Source: Gigaspora rosea (lineage: Eukaryota; Glomeromycota; Glomeromycetes; Diversisporales; Gigasporaceae). Taken from it: a stretch of 64,000 bases of DNA. The stretch's first letter is position 1. Every line of letters starts with the position of its first letter. Below, piece by piece: positions 1-10,595 of this stretch. The DNA lies in NCBI GenBank assembly GCA_003550325.1, contig QKWP01000616.1, forward strand, positions 104,566 to 168,565, written 5' to 3'. Both the position numbers and the translations under genes were made by a program. Under the pieces are notes generated by a model. The model did no database searches, had not been told where the DNA came from, and saw only the letters and a program-made list of their open reading frames with translations.

Positions 1-687
1 TTGATAATCAGCCTGTCAACTAGAGAGTGATCATAGGTAAAATATGGCGTGCTTTTATTTATAACCTTTTTTCTTACTAAGTTAATGATACATGTCCACT
101 AATTGAAAGTTGTAGAGCTCGTCAGTCACATCTAATGGTAGTTAGATCATCCAAATCGGACCAGTGAATGGTGAGATATCATCGAAAAACGATTGGATGA
201 CTATATAAAACTCAGTGACAGAATACGTATGAAAATCACTATAGGCGAAATGTAGTGTGCTTCCATCTAAAAGCTTTTTTCTTACTAAGTTAATGATACA
301 TGCCACTAATTGAAAATTGTAGAGCTCATTGAGATGAATCTAATGGTAGTTAGATCATCCAAATCAGCCCAGTGGAGGCTGAGATATCGTCAAAAAACGA
401 TTGGCAGACTATATAACATCTCTATGTAATATTACATAAAGATTTTATATAGTCAGCCAATCGTTTTTTGATGATATTTTGCCGTCCACTAGGCCGATTT
501 GGATGAGCTAACCACTGTTAGATGTGTCTCGACGAGCTCTACTACTTTCAATTAGTGGGCATGTATTGTTAACTTAGTAAAGAAATAGTTTAGATAGAAG
601 CACACTACACTTCGCCTGTAGTGATTTTCATATAATCTGCGTCATATTACACTATGATCACTCTCTAGCTAACTGGCAGATTATCAA
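1..687. mobile_element. TTAA-flanked foldback element
   Basis: The termini are inverted: the first bases TTGATAATCAGCCTGTCAAC are mirrored by the end at about 655-687, which finishes GCAGATTATCAA and is followed directly by TTAA (688-691). The left arm holds two direct copies of a ~140 bp unit (about 70-212 and 281-420). The right arm (about 435-600) holds one inverted copy, so the whole element can fold on itself. The left TTAA lies outside the window. A TTAA target is typical of piggyBac-type insertion, but no transposase is present, so the class is inferred from the target site only. Confidence 0.7.
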
Positions 688-691
688 TTAA

Positions 692-1152
692 AATATAAAA
701 ATATATTTATATTATTCAAACTCAAACTAGTTTGCAAACTTCAAACTCAAATTCAAACCAAACTCAAATTTAACTAAAAATTTTGCTTCAAATCAAACTC
801 AAATATTTTTTTAAATTATAGTTTGGGTTTGGGTTTAATTTCAAATCAAATCAAACCCAAATTTGACCTAAAGTTTGATTTGATCTGGGTTTGTAGGAAC
901 CCTAATGATTACTCTTTAGTTGACAGGCCAATTATCAATTAAGTAACTTGTTTAAAATATAAAAATATATTTATGTCATCCAAACTCAAACTAGTTTGCA
1001 AACTTCAAATCAAACTGGGTTTGGTTTGAATTTGATTATTTTTCATTTGAATCTTGGTTCGATCTCAAACTTTATAAAATTTATAGTTTGAGTTTGGTTT
1101 GATTTGGGGTTTGATCAAACTCAAATCAAACCTGGATCAAACTTCAGAACCC
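692..1152. repeat. CAAACTCAAA-rich repeat, two copies
   Basis: Two copies of a segment start with an element-end-like sequence (about 660-690 and 906-940, both ending ATTATCAATTAA). Each is followed by AAATATAAAAATATATTTAT and then by strings of CAAACTCAAA and its complement GTTTGGGTTTG. The second copy shows that the preceding element end and this repeat were duplicated together. No coding potential was seen. Confidence 0.6.
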
Positions 1153-1860
1153 TAACAGTACTAATATTTTGCACAATAACTAACATAGCATGATAGTAGA
1201 AACATGATGCTTTGGAACATAACAAGATAGTTAGTAGCACAGTAGTATTTTTTTTAGGGTTTTTTTATATAGTACTAATATTTCTTTTTTTCTTTAAAAC
1301 AGAACATAGCATGATAGTAGAGGCATTATAGTTCGGGACATTAGTAATATAATAATATATATATATTTTTTTTAATGTTAGTACTAATGTTTCTTTTTTT
1401 TTTAGAACAAACAGACGTAGCATGATAATGAATGTATGATAATAGAGACATGATAGTTTAGAACATAACAAGATAGTTAGTAGCACAGTAGTATTTTTTA
1501 TTTTTTTAATACAGTACTAATGTTTTGCGCGATAACTAATAGTAGAAGCACAATAGTTCGGGACATAGTAAGATAGTTAGTAGCACAGTAGTTAGTATAG
1601 ATATGCATGATATTTCGATATGTTAGTAACATGATAGTATTTTTTTATTTTTTTTTTGATACAGTACTAACGTTTTGCACAATAACAAACATAGCATAAT
1701 AGTAAAAGCATGATATTTCGGGATGTAGCAAGATAGTTAGTAACACAGTAATTAGTATGAGGCATGCAAAATAGTATGGTGCATAGCATAATTGTTAGTA
1801 TGAGATTTAGCATGATAGTTGGAACATAGCAAAAAGGGCGCCAGTAGCGCTCCCAAAACA
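1153..1860. repeat. Imperfect tandem repeats, ~110-200 bp units
   Basis: At least four degenerate units repeat the order AGTACTAAT, poly-T, ACATAGCATGATAGTAGA, CATGATAGTT, GGACATAACAAGATAGTTAG, TAGCACAGTAGT. Unit starts are near 1157, 1272, 1380, 1507 and 1662. Short reading frames on the minus strand here are products of the repeat and are not treated as genes. Confidence 0.6.
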
Positions 1861-2316
1861 CTTGTAGTAAATATGTTTGTAATTCAATTCAGTAGGTATA
1901 ATTTATCAATTAAATCTTGAATGTATCCTACTCGGCCTCCGTTTTTGGTTTTAGCGCAACAACATTGCACAGCTGCCTTATTTAAAGATAATAAAATAAG
2001 TGGATCAAAATTTTATATTATACAGTAGAATTTTATTTAAGATAAATCAGGATTTTCTTATCTGGTTAAAATATCAATTTTAAAGTATCTTATATTTCCC
2101 TTTTTTTTCAGATTTTTGAAGTTATTTTTTTAATAAAAATTATTTACTAAAATAGACTTATGTACCATTCTTTGCTGATTATACCTTGTACTACCATAAT
2201 GCATAATTTTATAGTTAGTATCTGATAACGAATAAAATCTGAATTAGTTTATACAAGTACAGCATAATAGTACGTCCTTAATGAACTGATCATTAAATTT
2301 TTTTAAAACTTGATTG
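1861..2316. other. 5' flank of chimera 1
   Basis: No gene is seen. From about 2075 the sequence matches the 5' flanks of the other BTB loci, including the module TTGTACTACCATAATGCATA at about 2186-2206 and the AAAACTTGATT shortly before the start codon in the other copies. Confidence 0.5.
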
Positions 2317-2942
2317 AAAATTTATTGAAAAACTTTCAAATAATTATTTTGAACTTTTTGATGATAAAGAGGATTTTAATATAATAATAATTAATGAGCC
2401 TCCTGAACCTATCTCTGAAGGCTGGCTATTTAAACACATTTGCAAATTTATTTTTGGTGTTAAACTTTTAGAATGTTTTGAATTAGGTGAAGCACCTATT
2501 CCTGAAGACAAACTTAGTTACTATTATAAGAAAACATAAAAGATGTGTCTACAAAAGCTCAGCACACCAAATCATTGACCAAAAAATGCGAGAAAAGTGA
2601 AGAATCAAAACAAACCAATTTGAAGAAAATAACAAAATATTTTTCTGTAACATTGCTCATGCTACTCAAACGAGCAAAGGTCTTTTGTTTTATTATCAAA
2701 ATGAAAATTTAAAAGAAAAGCAAATGCCATCGGGTATTATTAACTTAAAAGGAGTTGTTTGTGAGGATATCGGTCAAAACAAATTCAAAATAATTGCTAA
2801 AAATGGCAAGGAATATGTGTTCGAAGCACCCAACAAAGAATTTAAGAGATGTTGAGTACATACTATTGAGCTTAGGGCTAAAAAAGCTGAAGATTTAAAT
2901 GACATCGACACTAGTGATGGATACAAGAAAATTTATAATCAA
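2317..2942 (+). pseudogene. BTB-PH chimera 1, 5' part (broken)
   Basis: The remnant begins with the N-terminal phrase of the BTB genes (EKLSNN-FEL-DDKEDFN) without a usable start codon. It jumps at about 2393 into an unrelated coding segment, EPPEPISEGWLFKHI, which continues as a PH-like domain: GLLFYY, GIINLKGVV and EFKR-C-VHTIELRAKKAED. The W and following I at the PH end match the usual C-terminal helix, although a stop replaces the expected Arg-Trp. Internal stops and frame changes make it non-functional. The same BTB/PH fusion occurs in two other loci in the window, but here most of the BTB and all of the BACK region are deleted. It is interrupted at 2943 by a mobile element. Confidence 0.7.
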
Positions 2943-3025
2943 CATCAGCAAGTGCATTTTTTATAAAATCTACATAGGTTTACAAACTTTACATAAATAT
3001 TATATAGAATACTATATAAAAATTA

Positions 3026-3357
3026 GAAAATAACTAATTGTACATGGTGTGTTTGAACACGGGTATAATAATTTTTATAAATTAAAAGATTTTTAATTAA
3101 AATAAAAAATAATTTAATTAATATTAGGGTTAGGGTAAAAACTGGGATGGGGCAGGGGGCATAGTTTATACCAAAATTTTACATGGAATTTTTTTTCTTA
3201 AAGCCCATAGATTATTTCTTAAGCAAAATTTTAAGATACAATTAATTTTTGTTTTTTTCTTTATGTTTGTTGTACAAAAATAATCTGCATACTGCATTTT
3301 CTATATGATTTGTGTAGTACAGTGTTCAAACACCCCGTGTACAAATAGAAATGCTCT
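3026..3357. mobile_element. hAT-like MITE with 8-bp TSD AAAAATTA
   Basis: Flanked by AAAAATTA (3018-3025 and 3358-3365). The corresponding uninterrupted sequence is present in copies 2 and 3 of the host element. Terminal inverted repeats include TTGTACATGGTGTGTTTGAA on the left, mirrored by TTCAAACACCCCGTGTACAA on the right. The centre carries TTAGGGTTAGGGT and the phrase CTTAAGCAAAATTTTAAG shared with other small elements. It is non-coding, and the hAT assignment rests on TSD length. Confidence 0.75.
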
Positions 3358-3547
3358 AAAAATTATATATGTTAATTTTTATATGTTATTTAATATAAAA
3401 TTTATGTAAAATTTATTTGAATATATATAAAAATAAATTTATAAAAAAGGCTTATGTAAATGTTATATATTTATAAATTTTATGTATAATAATTAAGCAA
3501 CTTTTATTTGCTATAAATATCTAAATAAATTTTTTACATAAATTTTA

Positions 3548-3884
3548 GAATTTAACTGCAAATAACCGGCGGTGATCATCACCGATGTGTAATTAACCAA
3601 TAACGATAAACCAAAAAAAAGTTCATTTCATTTACTTTAGGGTCAGGGTGAGGCCTGGGATTTTAGCAGGGTGTTTGATATATGCAAAATTTAGCAAGGA
3701 ATTTTTGTTGTTAGAATGTCAAAGGTAGTTTTATAGACGAATTCTTGAGATATTAGCATTTTTTTTTAAAAAAAATCTTTATTTTCGTTACTCAACTGAT
3801 TTGCACGTTACACCTGATCCTGCAAATTTATTGGTTAATTACACACCGGTGATAATCACTGCCAGTTATAGTTAGTAAAATTCT
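3548..3884. mobile_element. hAT-like MITE with 8-bp TSD AAATTTTA
   Basis: Flanked by AAATTTTA (3540-3547 and 3885-3892), with the empty site in sister copies 2 and 3. The terminal inverted repeats are long (about 45 bp) and contain GTGTGTAATTAACCAAT and its complement, bordering ACCGGYGGTGAT-like palindromes. The core holds TTTAGGGTCAGGGTGAGGCC and GCAAGGAATTTTTGTTGTTA, related to the element at 15735. It is non-coding. Confidence 0.8.
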
Positions 3885-4408
3885 AAATTTTATATATTAA
3901 TAAATTTTATATATTATAACTATATAACTTTTATATATCATAAAATTTAAATAAAAATTTTATATAAATCTTATATATCGTAAAATTTAGATTATAAACA
4001 TTATATATTAATAAATTTTATGTATATAATTATGTAACCTTTATATATTATAAAATATAAATAAATTTTTATATAAATTTTAAGAAAAAGAAATAGTCAA
4101 TATCTCAAAATTTTACTAGGGTAACCCCTGTTGTATTTTTAATTAAAAATGCTCCTCTCGCAATTTTACTCTAACACCAACTCTAATTCTAACCCTAACC
4201 TTAATTATAACTCTTATTCATTCTACATTTTACTTATTTGGCTACTTATCACATTTTTATATTTAAATTTTTGTTATATAACTGTTAAATAAATATTATT
4301 TAAAAATTATATTTATGTATAAATTATGCTATGTAAGTCTACATTGGGTTTGTAGACTTACATATAATTTTTAAATACATAAGTCTACATAAAAATAACT
4401 TCGTGATG

Positions 4409-4722
4409 TACTCGGTAAGTCCTTTTATATTTTTTTACACAACAATGTACTGTATGTTATTCATGCTGTATGTGGTATTTAACACGTGTAAAAGTGTTTG
4501 CTTATGTTCTTATATTATAAATTAATGGCCATAAATTAACATTGTGTTTATATTAATTTACATATTCAGTCAATCATAATTTAGATTTTCAATTATAGAA
4601 GACCAAATGTATTGAAATTCCAACACCTGTTGTCTAACTAGATGCAAAAAAAATACTTTAGAGGTTATGAAATTCCTGATGAATTTAATTCTATTGGTGT
4701 TAAACAATATAATGATCACTAT
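4409..4722 (+). pseudogene. Chimera 1 intron and exon fragment, first copy
   Basis: This is host-gene sequence caught between two element copies. It starts CTCGGTAAGTCC, the 5' splice site that follows the PH exon. It runs through the intron to ATAGAAGACCAAATG, the start of the next exon, then to a TLDc fragment (IGVKQYND). Chimera 3 has the same order at 32450-32830. A second, nearly identical copy lies at 5524-5839. Confidence 0.65.
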
Positions 4723-5523
4723 CATTAGCAAGTACATTGTTTATAAAATCTACATAGATCTACAACTTTACATAAATATTATATAGAATACTATATAAAA
4801 ATTATAACTTATATATTAATTTTTATATGTTATTTAATATAGAATTTATGTAAAATTTATTTAAAAATAAATTTATAAAAAAGGCTTATGTAAATGTTAT
4901 ATATTTATAAATTTTATGTATAATAATTAAGCAACTTTTATATGCTATAAATATCTAAATAAATTTTTTATATAAATTTTATATATTAATAAATTTTATA
5001 TATTATAACTATATAACTTTATATATCGTAAAATTTAAATAAAAATTTTATATAAATCTTATATATGTCGTAAAATTTAGATAAAATTTTATATAAACAT
5101 TATATATTAATAAATTTTATGTATATAATTATGTAACCTTTATATATTATAAAATATAAATAAATTTTTATATAAATTTTAAGAAAAAGAAATAGTCAAT
5201 ATCTCAAAATTTTAATAGGGTAACCCCTGTTGTATTTTTAATTAAAAATGCTCCTCTCGCAATTTTACTCTAACACCAACTCTAATTCTAACCCTAACCT
5301 TAATTATAACTCTTATTCATTCTACATTTTACTTATTTGGCTACTTATCACATTTTTATATTTAAATTTTCGTTATATAACTGTTAAATAAATATACTGT
5401 TAAATAAATATTATTTAAAAATTATGTTTATATATAAATTATGCTATGTAAGTCTACATTGGGCTTGTAGACTTACATATAATTTTTAAATACATAAGTC
5501 TACATAAAAATAACTTTGTGATG
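4723..5523. mobile_element. ~800 bp element, copy 2
   Basis: The ends are CATTAGCAAG and TTTGTGATG. It is almost identical to copy 3 and lacks the two MITEs found in copy 1. It contains CTAATTCTAACCCTAACC near 5283-5300. Together with the following host fragment it forms a unit repeated with period 1117 bp. Confidence 0.7.
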
Positions 5524-5839
5524 AACTCGGTAAGTCCTTTTATATTTTTTTACACAACAATGTACTGTATGTTATTCATGCTGTATGTGGTATTTAACAC
5601 GTGTAAAAGTGTTTGCTTATGTTCTTATATTATAAATTAATGGCCATAAATTAACATTGTGTTTATATTAATTTACATATTCAGTCAATCATAATTTAGA
5701 TTTTCAATTATAGAAGACCAAATGTATTGAAATTCCAACACCTGCTGTCAAACTAGATGCAAAAAAAAAAAACTTTAGAGGTTATGAAATTCCTGATGGA
5801 TTTAATTCTATTGGTGTTAAACAATATAATGATCACTAT
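5524..5839 (+). pseudogene. Chimera 1 intron and exon fragment, second copy
   Basis: Near-identical duplicate of 4409-4722, again bounded by element copies. It begins ACTCGGTAAGTCC and ends AATGATCACTAT. The duplication is best explained by recombination between two element copies that had inserted about 315 bp apart in the same gene. Confidence 0.65.
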
Positions 5840-6634
5840 CATCAGCAAGTACATTGTTTATAAAATCTACATAGATCTACAACTTTACATAAATATTATA
5901 TAGAATACTATATAAAAATTATAACTTATATATTAATTTTTATATGTTATTTAATATAGAATTTATGTAAAATTTATTTAAAAATAAATTTATAAAAAAG
6001 GCTTATGTAAATGTTATATATTTATAAATTTTATGTATAATAATTAAGCAACTTTTATATGCTATAAATATCTAAATAAATTTTTTATATAAATTTTATA
6101 TATTAATAAATTTTATATATTATAACTATATAACTTTATATATCGTAAAATTTAAATAAAAATTTTATATAAATCTTATATATGTCGTAAAATTTAGATA
6201 AAATTTTATATAAACATTATATATTAATAAATTTTATGTATATAATTATGTAACCTTTATATATTATAAAATATAAATAAATTTTTATATAAATTTTAAG
6301 AAAAAGAAATAGTCAATATCTCAAAATTTTACTAGGGTAACCTGTATTTTTAATTAAAAATGCTCCTCTCGCAATTTTACCCCTAACGCCAACTCTAATT
6401 CTAACCCTAACCTTAATTATAACTTTTTTTATTTCATTCTACATTTTACTTATTTGGCTACTTAACACATTTTTATATTTTAAATGTTCGTTATTTTCGT
6501 TACATAACTGTTAAATAAATATTATTTAAAAATTATATTTATGTATAAATTATGCTATGTAAGTCTACATTGGGTTTGTAGACTTACATATAATTTTTAA
6601 ATACATAAGTCTACATAAAAATAACTTCATGATG
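5840..6634. mobile_element. ~800 bp element, copy 3
   Basis: The ends are CATCAGCAAG and CTTCATGATG. The flanks ...ACTAT and ATAGGTG... share a 2-bp repeat (AT), and the empty site CGCTATAGGTG is kept in chimera 3 near 32826-32836. The interior is AT-rich with CTAACCCTAACC near 6401. It is non-coding. Confidence 0.7.
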
Positions 6635-6925
6635 ATAGGTGTTGTAAAGAGAGGTTTATATTTCCATTGAAAGATGGCTGCATCCAAAATTCTGTTTTAA
6701 GCAGTGAAAAAACCAGAGGAAGCAATTTTCTGTAGTTTTTATTACAGTCCATATTTTGTGATATTGCTATATTAATTAACTTTGATGAAGATGACAACTG
6801 TTGGATTAACGAAAATTATAGTGCATGAAAGATACTAATTAGAAACCCAGCTACATACAAGCATTTGTATTTGTTATTGGATCATTTTTTTCGGCGGAGG
6901 AATATAAATATTTCAAATTAATAAA
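6635..6925 (+). pseudogene. Chimera 1, TLDc C-terminal fragment
   Basis: Resumes the broken gene after the third element: CCKERFIFPLKDG, then a frameshift, then FDEDDNCWINENY and a decayed end corresponding to FxxEEYKYFKL. This is the C-terminal half of the TLDc domain (compare residues about 389-480 of the intact gene at 9046). Several stops and frame changes are present. Confidence 0.65.
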
Positions 6926-8280
6926 AACCTTAAAGTTCATATTTTAGTTAACAGAATAAAATAGCATTGTCAAATTGTGAATAAATACTTAACCAAAAAA
7001 TATTAAATAATCCTATAAAAAAATAACACAGTGTTTTATGAAATTTACGGAATTTGAATAAAATTTGTGGAATATGAATATGACCAATGAAATGATATGG
7101 AATGATGCTGCTAGATGTTGATTTATAAAATTTTTACTATATTTAAGATTATTATTTAAATCTACTTTAATTATTATACTCAGTAAATATATTTAAAACA
7201 AGGTTTTGTTAACAAGTGTTAGTTGTATAAAATTTTAGATTAGATGTAAAAATTATTAAAATTTGCGAATGATAGCTAAAATTAAAAAAATTAGTAATAT
7301 AAAAAAAAAACCATATATAAGTACTAATTGTCCGTCGCTACGTCCAGATATTCTATGTTTACAAAAATTACAGTTTTGGTGCATCAATATTTGTATCATC
7401 AAAATTGTAACTTTTATATTTGGTGTCCGTCCGTACGTGCTAATAATTACGTTTTGATGCATCAGATTATTTTATTTGCGTAGCACCAAAAAAAACCATT
7501 ATCGTATCAAAAATGTAATCTTGTTTGTCTGCTCAAGTGTCGATTTCTTTAAAATAAGAAAGTATCGAGTAGTGAAGAAGAAAGAAACATTGTCAATTTA
7601 TATAATTTCTGAAATGGCAGATAATTGAATCTTGTGAACTGCAGTATTATGAAGTTCACGAGATATAAGGTATAAACTTGTTTTATGCCCACCAAGATCA
7701 TTTAAATAATGATTTTCGCTCTTTTTTTTTGAGTGGACTAAGAAATTTAGATAACCGGCAAAAATAAGTAAAGACAATGCAATTTAGCAATTGTAGTCCG
7801 TTATTTCGTCATTTTTAATGAATTTGATAACGAATTTGATTTGATGGTTTGATCAGAAAGATTCTGTATTGCAGTATTGTGACCATTAAGGGAACGCTTG
7901 AATGTGCCTTTTTTTTTTTTTTTATTAAAAATTTTAAATATAGTCGAATAGATTAAAATCGTTTATAAACATCGGAGAAACAGTTAAACAGTTTAAAATA
8001 ATACAAATATGAATATTCGAGAATTCGAATACATATCTTTTATAAGCCACCAACGATAGATTAGATTTAGTCGGGTTGTCGAGACATGATTATAAGCAAA
8101 CAAAAAAAAAACAACTATTTAAAAATAGACCGGCACTTTCTTATCTGTTTTAATATTGGCTAAAATATCGATTTATAAAGTACTAATATTCCCGCATTTT
8201 TAAAGGAGTACGTACATCTAATATTTCTCACCCTCCACATGATCGATTCCGATCAACTCATCCATAATCACTTAAAAAAA
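6926..8280. other. BTB locus 5' flanking repeat, no gene
   Basis: This stretch is paralogous to 51053-52432 plus 54095-55071, apart from insertions there. Recognisable landmarks are GAAATGATATGGAATGATG (about 7088), GTGTCCGTCCGTACGTG (about 7422), ATTATGAAGTTCACGAGATA (about 7648) and a poly-T run near 7910. Short frames such as those around 7256-7462 occur on both strands and are not supported. No RNA gene was recognised. Confidence 0.5.
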
Positions 8281-8591
8281 CCATATTTCAACGGCACTTA
8301 TTTCACAGACGATAATTTGCGGCAAGTTTTATTTCGTGGACAGTATTCACTGACAGCTCGTTTCACAGACAAAGTAATTCTAGTCATTGTCGTTAGGGTT
8401 AGACTTTGAATTAGATTTAAGGTTAATACGGTTTATAAAAAATCTTGTCGATGAAATGAACTGTCGACGAATTATACTGTCTACCAAATGAACTTGTCTG
8501 TAAATTAATAGTCGGTGAAATAAAGCTCGTTGATGAAATGATGTCGGTTAAACATGGTGTCTTTGAAGTGATTGTCGGTGAAATAATATGG
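8281..8591. mobile_element. Foldback MITE built of TTTCACCGACA units
   Basis: The ends CCATATTTCA and AATAATATGG are inverted. Both arms are made of repeated variants of TTTCAC(C/A)GACA, in opposite orientation either side of a centre with GTCGTTAGGGTTAG. A paralogous copy is at 55072-55386. A third, with a clear target duplication, is at 22755-23059. Confidence 0.65.
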
Positions 8592-8639
8592 ATCCCTCTA
8601 TGATTGTCCAGTAAACGTGCAAGATCAGGTGTAACATAT

Positions 8640-8815
8640 AAAATGTCTTCGTGTAACAAATATTTTTTTAAAAAATTGCTTATATATTTTAACCATTTTG
8701 TTTATGAAACAACTCTTCGGGTTCTAATAAAAAAAAGATTCCATTCGCAGTTTTACGTACTGTATAATATCTTCTAACCCAACTTGCTAATACCCGAGGT
8801 TAGGTTATTATTAAA
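8640..8815. repeat. MITE core remnant
   Basis: Contains TTTATGAAACAACTCTTCGG, TTCTAATAAAAAAAAGATTCC and CGCAGTTTTACG followed by TCTAACCCAACTTGC. This is the same order of motifs as the core of the elements at 15735-16002 and 28175-28506, in reverse orientation relative to the former. Clear terminal repeats were not found. The paralogue is at about 55440-55600. Confidence 0.4.
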
Positions 8816-8923
8816 AAAATGGGTAAAGTAAAATTTCGTAAATCAAAAATCGCTCTAATGGGAGTGATGAAAATTATCCTTTTAAAAGTTATTTTTCATC
8901 CTAACCTGTTACAAACTAGTTTT

Positions 8924-8960
8924 GCCGATTACGCCTTGTACTACCATAATGCATAAATTT
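8924..8960 (+). promoter_or_regulatory. Conserved upstream module of BTB-TLDc loci
   Basis: TTGCCGATTACGCCTTGTAC followed by TACCATAATGCATAA lies about 85-120 bp before the ATG. It is kept with few changes before all BTB loci here (about 2174, 12193, 30822, 55679 and 59030). Conservation across otherwise drifting flanks suggests a promoter element or transcription start region. This is an inference; common descent alone could also explain it. Confidence 0.4.
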
Positions 8961-9045
8961 ACAGTTAATAAAATCAGAATTTAGTTTTATTTACAATACG
9001 TCCTTAAACGAACCGATCAATAAATTTTTTAAAACTTGATTAAAA

Positions 9046-10595
9046 ATGGAACTAAAATTCTTTGAAAAACTTTCAAATAATTATCTTGAACTCCTTGATG
9101 ATAAAGAGGATTTTAATATAATTATTAATGTCGGAGAATCTTCCAACAAAAAAATATTCCGAGCACATTCAGCAATTTTAAGATACAGGTCTTTATATTT
9201 TTGCAATGAATTAAAGAATATCAGTCAAGATGAGAATAATATTAAAACAATTAATTTAAAGAATATTTCCATTCAACATTTTGAAATTGTTATCAAGTAA
9301 GTTATTTTATACTACTATATTGCGATTCATAATACATAATTTATATTATGCTACAAAAAGAAGGCTAAATATACATAAATTTTATACAAAGGTACATCTA
9401 TGGAGGAATAATCGTACTTGGAAAACATGGTGCATCATTTATTTTTGAACTTATGCTTATTGTTTATGAATTTGGTTTGGATGAATTGGCAGAAAACCTT
9501 CAATCTCACTTAATTGAAAAGGAAGCTCATTGGCTTCGTTTACATTTTAATCGTATTTATCAAAAAAGTTTTCAGAATAATAAGCTTCAAAATTTACAAA
9601 ACTGGTGTAATGATATTGTGGCAAAATATCCTAACAAAGTCTTTGATTCTGATGATTTCATCACACTCCAAGAAAGTGCATTAGTATCACTTATTAGCCG
9701 AGATGATTTACAAATGGAAGAAGTAAAAATTTGGAATTATGTTATAAAATGGGGAATTACACAAAATTCAGGCCTACTATCCGATCCTGAAGACTGGTCC
9801 AATGAAAATTTTATTGCTTTAAAGACCACTTTACAAAATTGTTTACCTCATATCCGTTATTTTCAAATGTCTGGCAATGATATTATTAATAATGTGCAAC
9901 CTTACCATCGAATCTTTGAAAAAAACCTTTGGAAAGATATAATGAAAAAGTATATGACAAATGAACCATTATCTTCTACTGTTCTTCCGCCTCGAATAAT
10001 TTTTAAACCGACATTGCCAGCTAGAATTGTTGAATCATTTTCAAAAGTTATTAATGAAACACATGCGGCAGAAATTGCTTCATGGGTTGATATGAAAGAT
10101 GATGTTTATTCAGTAACAGATAATCCATATGAATTTAAATTACTTCTTCGTGGAAGCATAGATGGTTTTAATAATGCTTCATTTTGGAATTTATGCGATA
10201 AGCAAACTCATCTTGTTGTAGTTATTAAGGTTAAGGATACTGATGAAATTCTTGGTGGATACAATCCTGTTGGTTGGGATAAACAATATAATGGTGAATA
10301 TATGAATTGCAAAGAAAGCTTTATTTTTTCATTGAAAAATGGCAATATTCAAAGCTCTATTTTAAGTCGTGTGAAAAATCCAGCTTACGCGATTTTCTGT
10401 CATCATGATGACGGTCCAACTTTTGGATATGGTTGTGATCTTTTCTTGTACGGTGAGTTTAATCAAAATTACAATAGTTGTACTGGTGAATCAGATTCAT
10501 ATGAAAAACCAATTAGAAAACATGAAGCTACATCTAAAAGGTCATATTTTTTAATAGAGGAATATGAAATATTTCAAATTAATAAAAAGTCCTAA
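9046..10595 (+). CDS. BTB-BACK-TLDc domain protein, two exons
   Basis: Exon 1 is 9046-9296 and exon 2 is 9392-10595, joined across a 95 bp GT-AG intron (GTAAGT...ACAAAG). The product is 484 aa. Residues about 22-125 form a BTB/POZ domain (FNIIINVGESS, IFRAHSAILRYRS, then YIYGGIIVLGKHG across the splice). Residues about 125-235 are a BACK-like helical region (ENLQSHLIEKEAHWL, ESALVSLISRDDLQMEE, WNYVIKWGI). Residues about 295-479 form a TLDc domain (LLLRGSIDGF, FWNLCD, LVVVIKVK, EILGGYNPVGW, SFIFSLKNG, a GPTFG-like motif, DLFL). By family knowledge, BTB-BACK proteins commonly act as adaptors for cullin-3 ubiquitin ligases, and TLDc domains are linked to oxidative-stress response and V-ATPase interaction. 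The substrate is unknown. The start is the first in-frame ATG, shared in position with the paralogue at 59145. This is the only intact member in the window. Confidence 0.88.

Larger units (their letters stand above)
2943..4408. mobile_element. ~800 bp element, copy 1 (with two nested MITEs)
   Basis: The ends are CATCAGCAAG and CTTCGTGATG, weak inverted repeats. The paralogous chimera 3 keeps the uninterrupted sequence AATCAACTCGGTAAA near 32446-32458, and the insertion duplicates at most two bases (AA, clearest at the right end of copy 2). Removing the two nested 8-bp-TSD elements leaves about 780 bp, the length of copies 2 and 3. The interior is very AT-rich, with a CTAACCCTAACC tract near 4191. 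There is no coding potential and the superfamily is not assigned. Confidence 0.65.

Noticed and set aside
1265..1861. Minus-strand frames of 73 and 64 aa
   Set aside because: They lie within AT-rich imperfect tandem repeats and share no domain-like features.
8281..8591. Regular short repeats as a CRISPR-like array
   Set aside because: Repeats are degenerate, change orientation at the centre and have no uniform spacers. The context is a eukaryotic nuclear genome.
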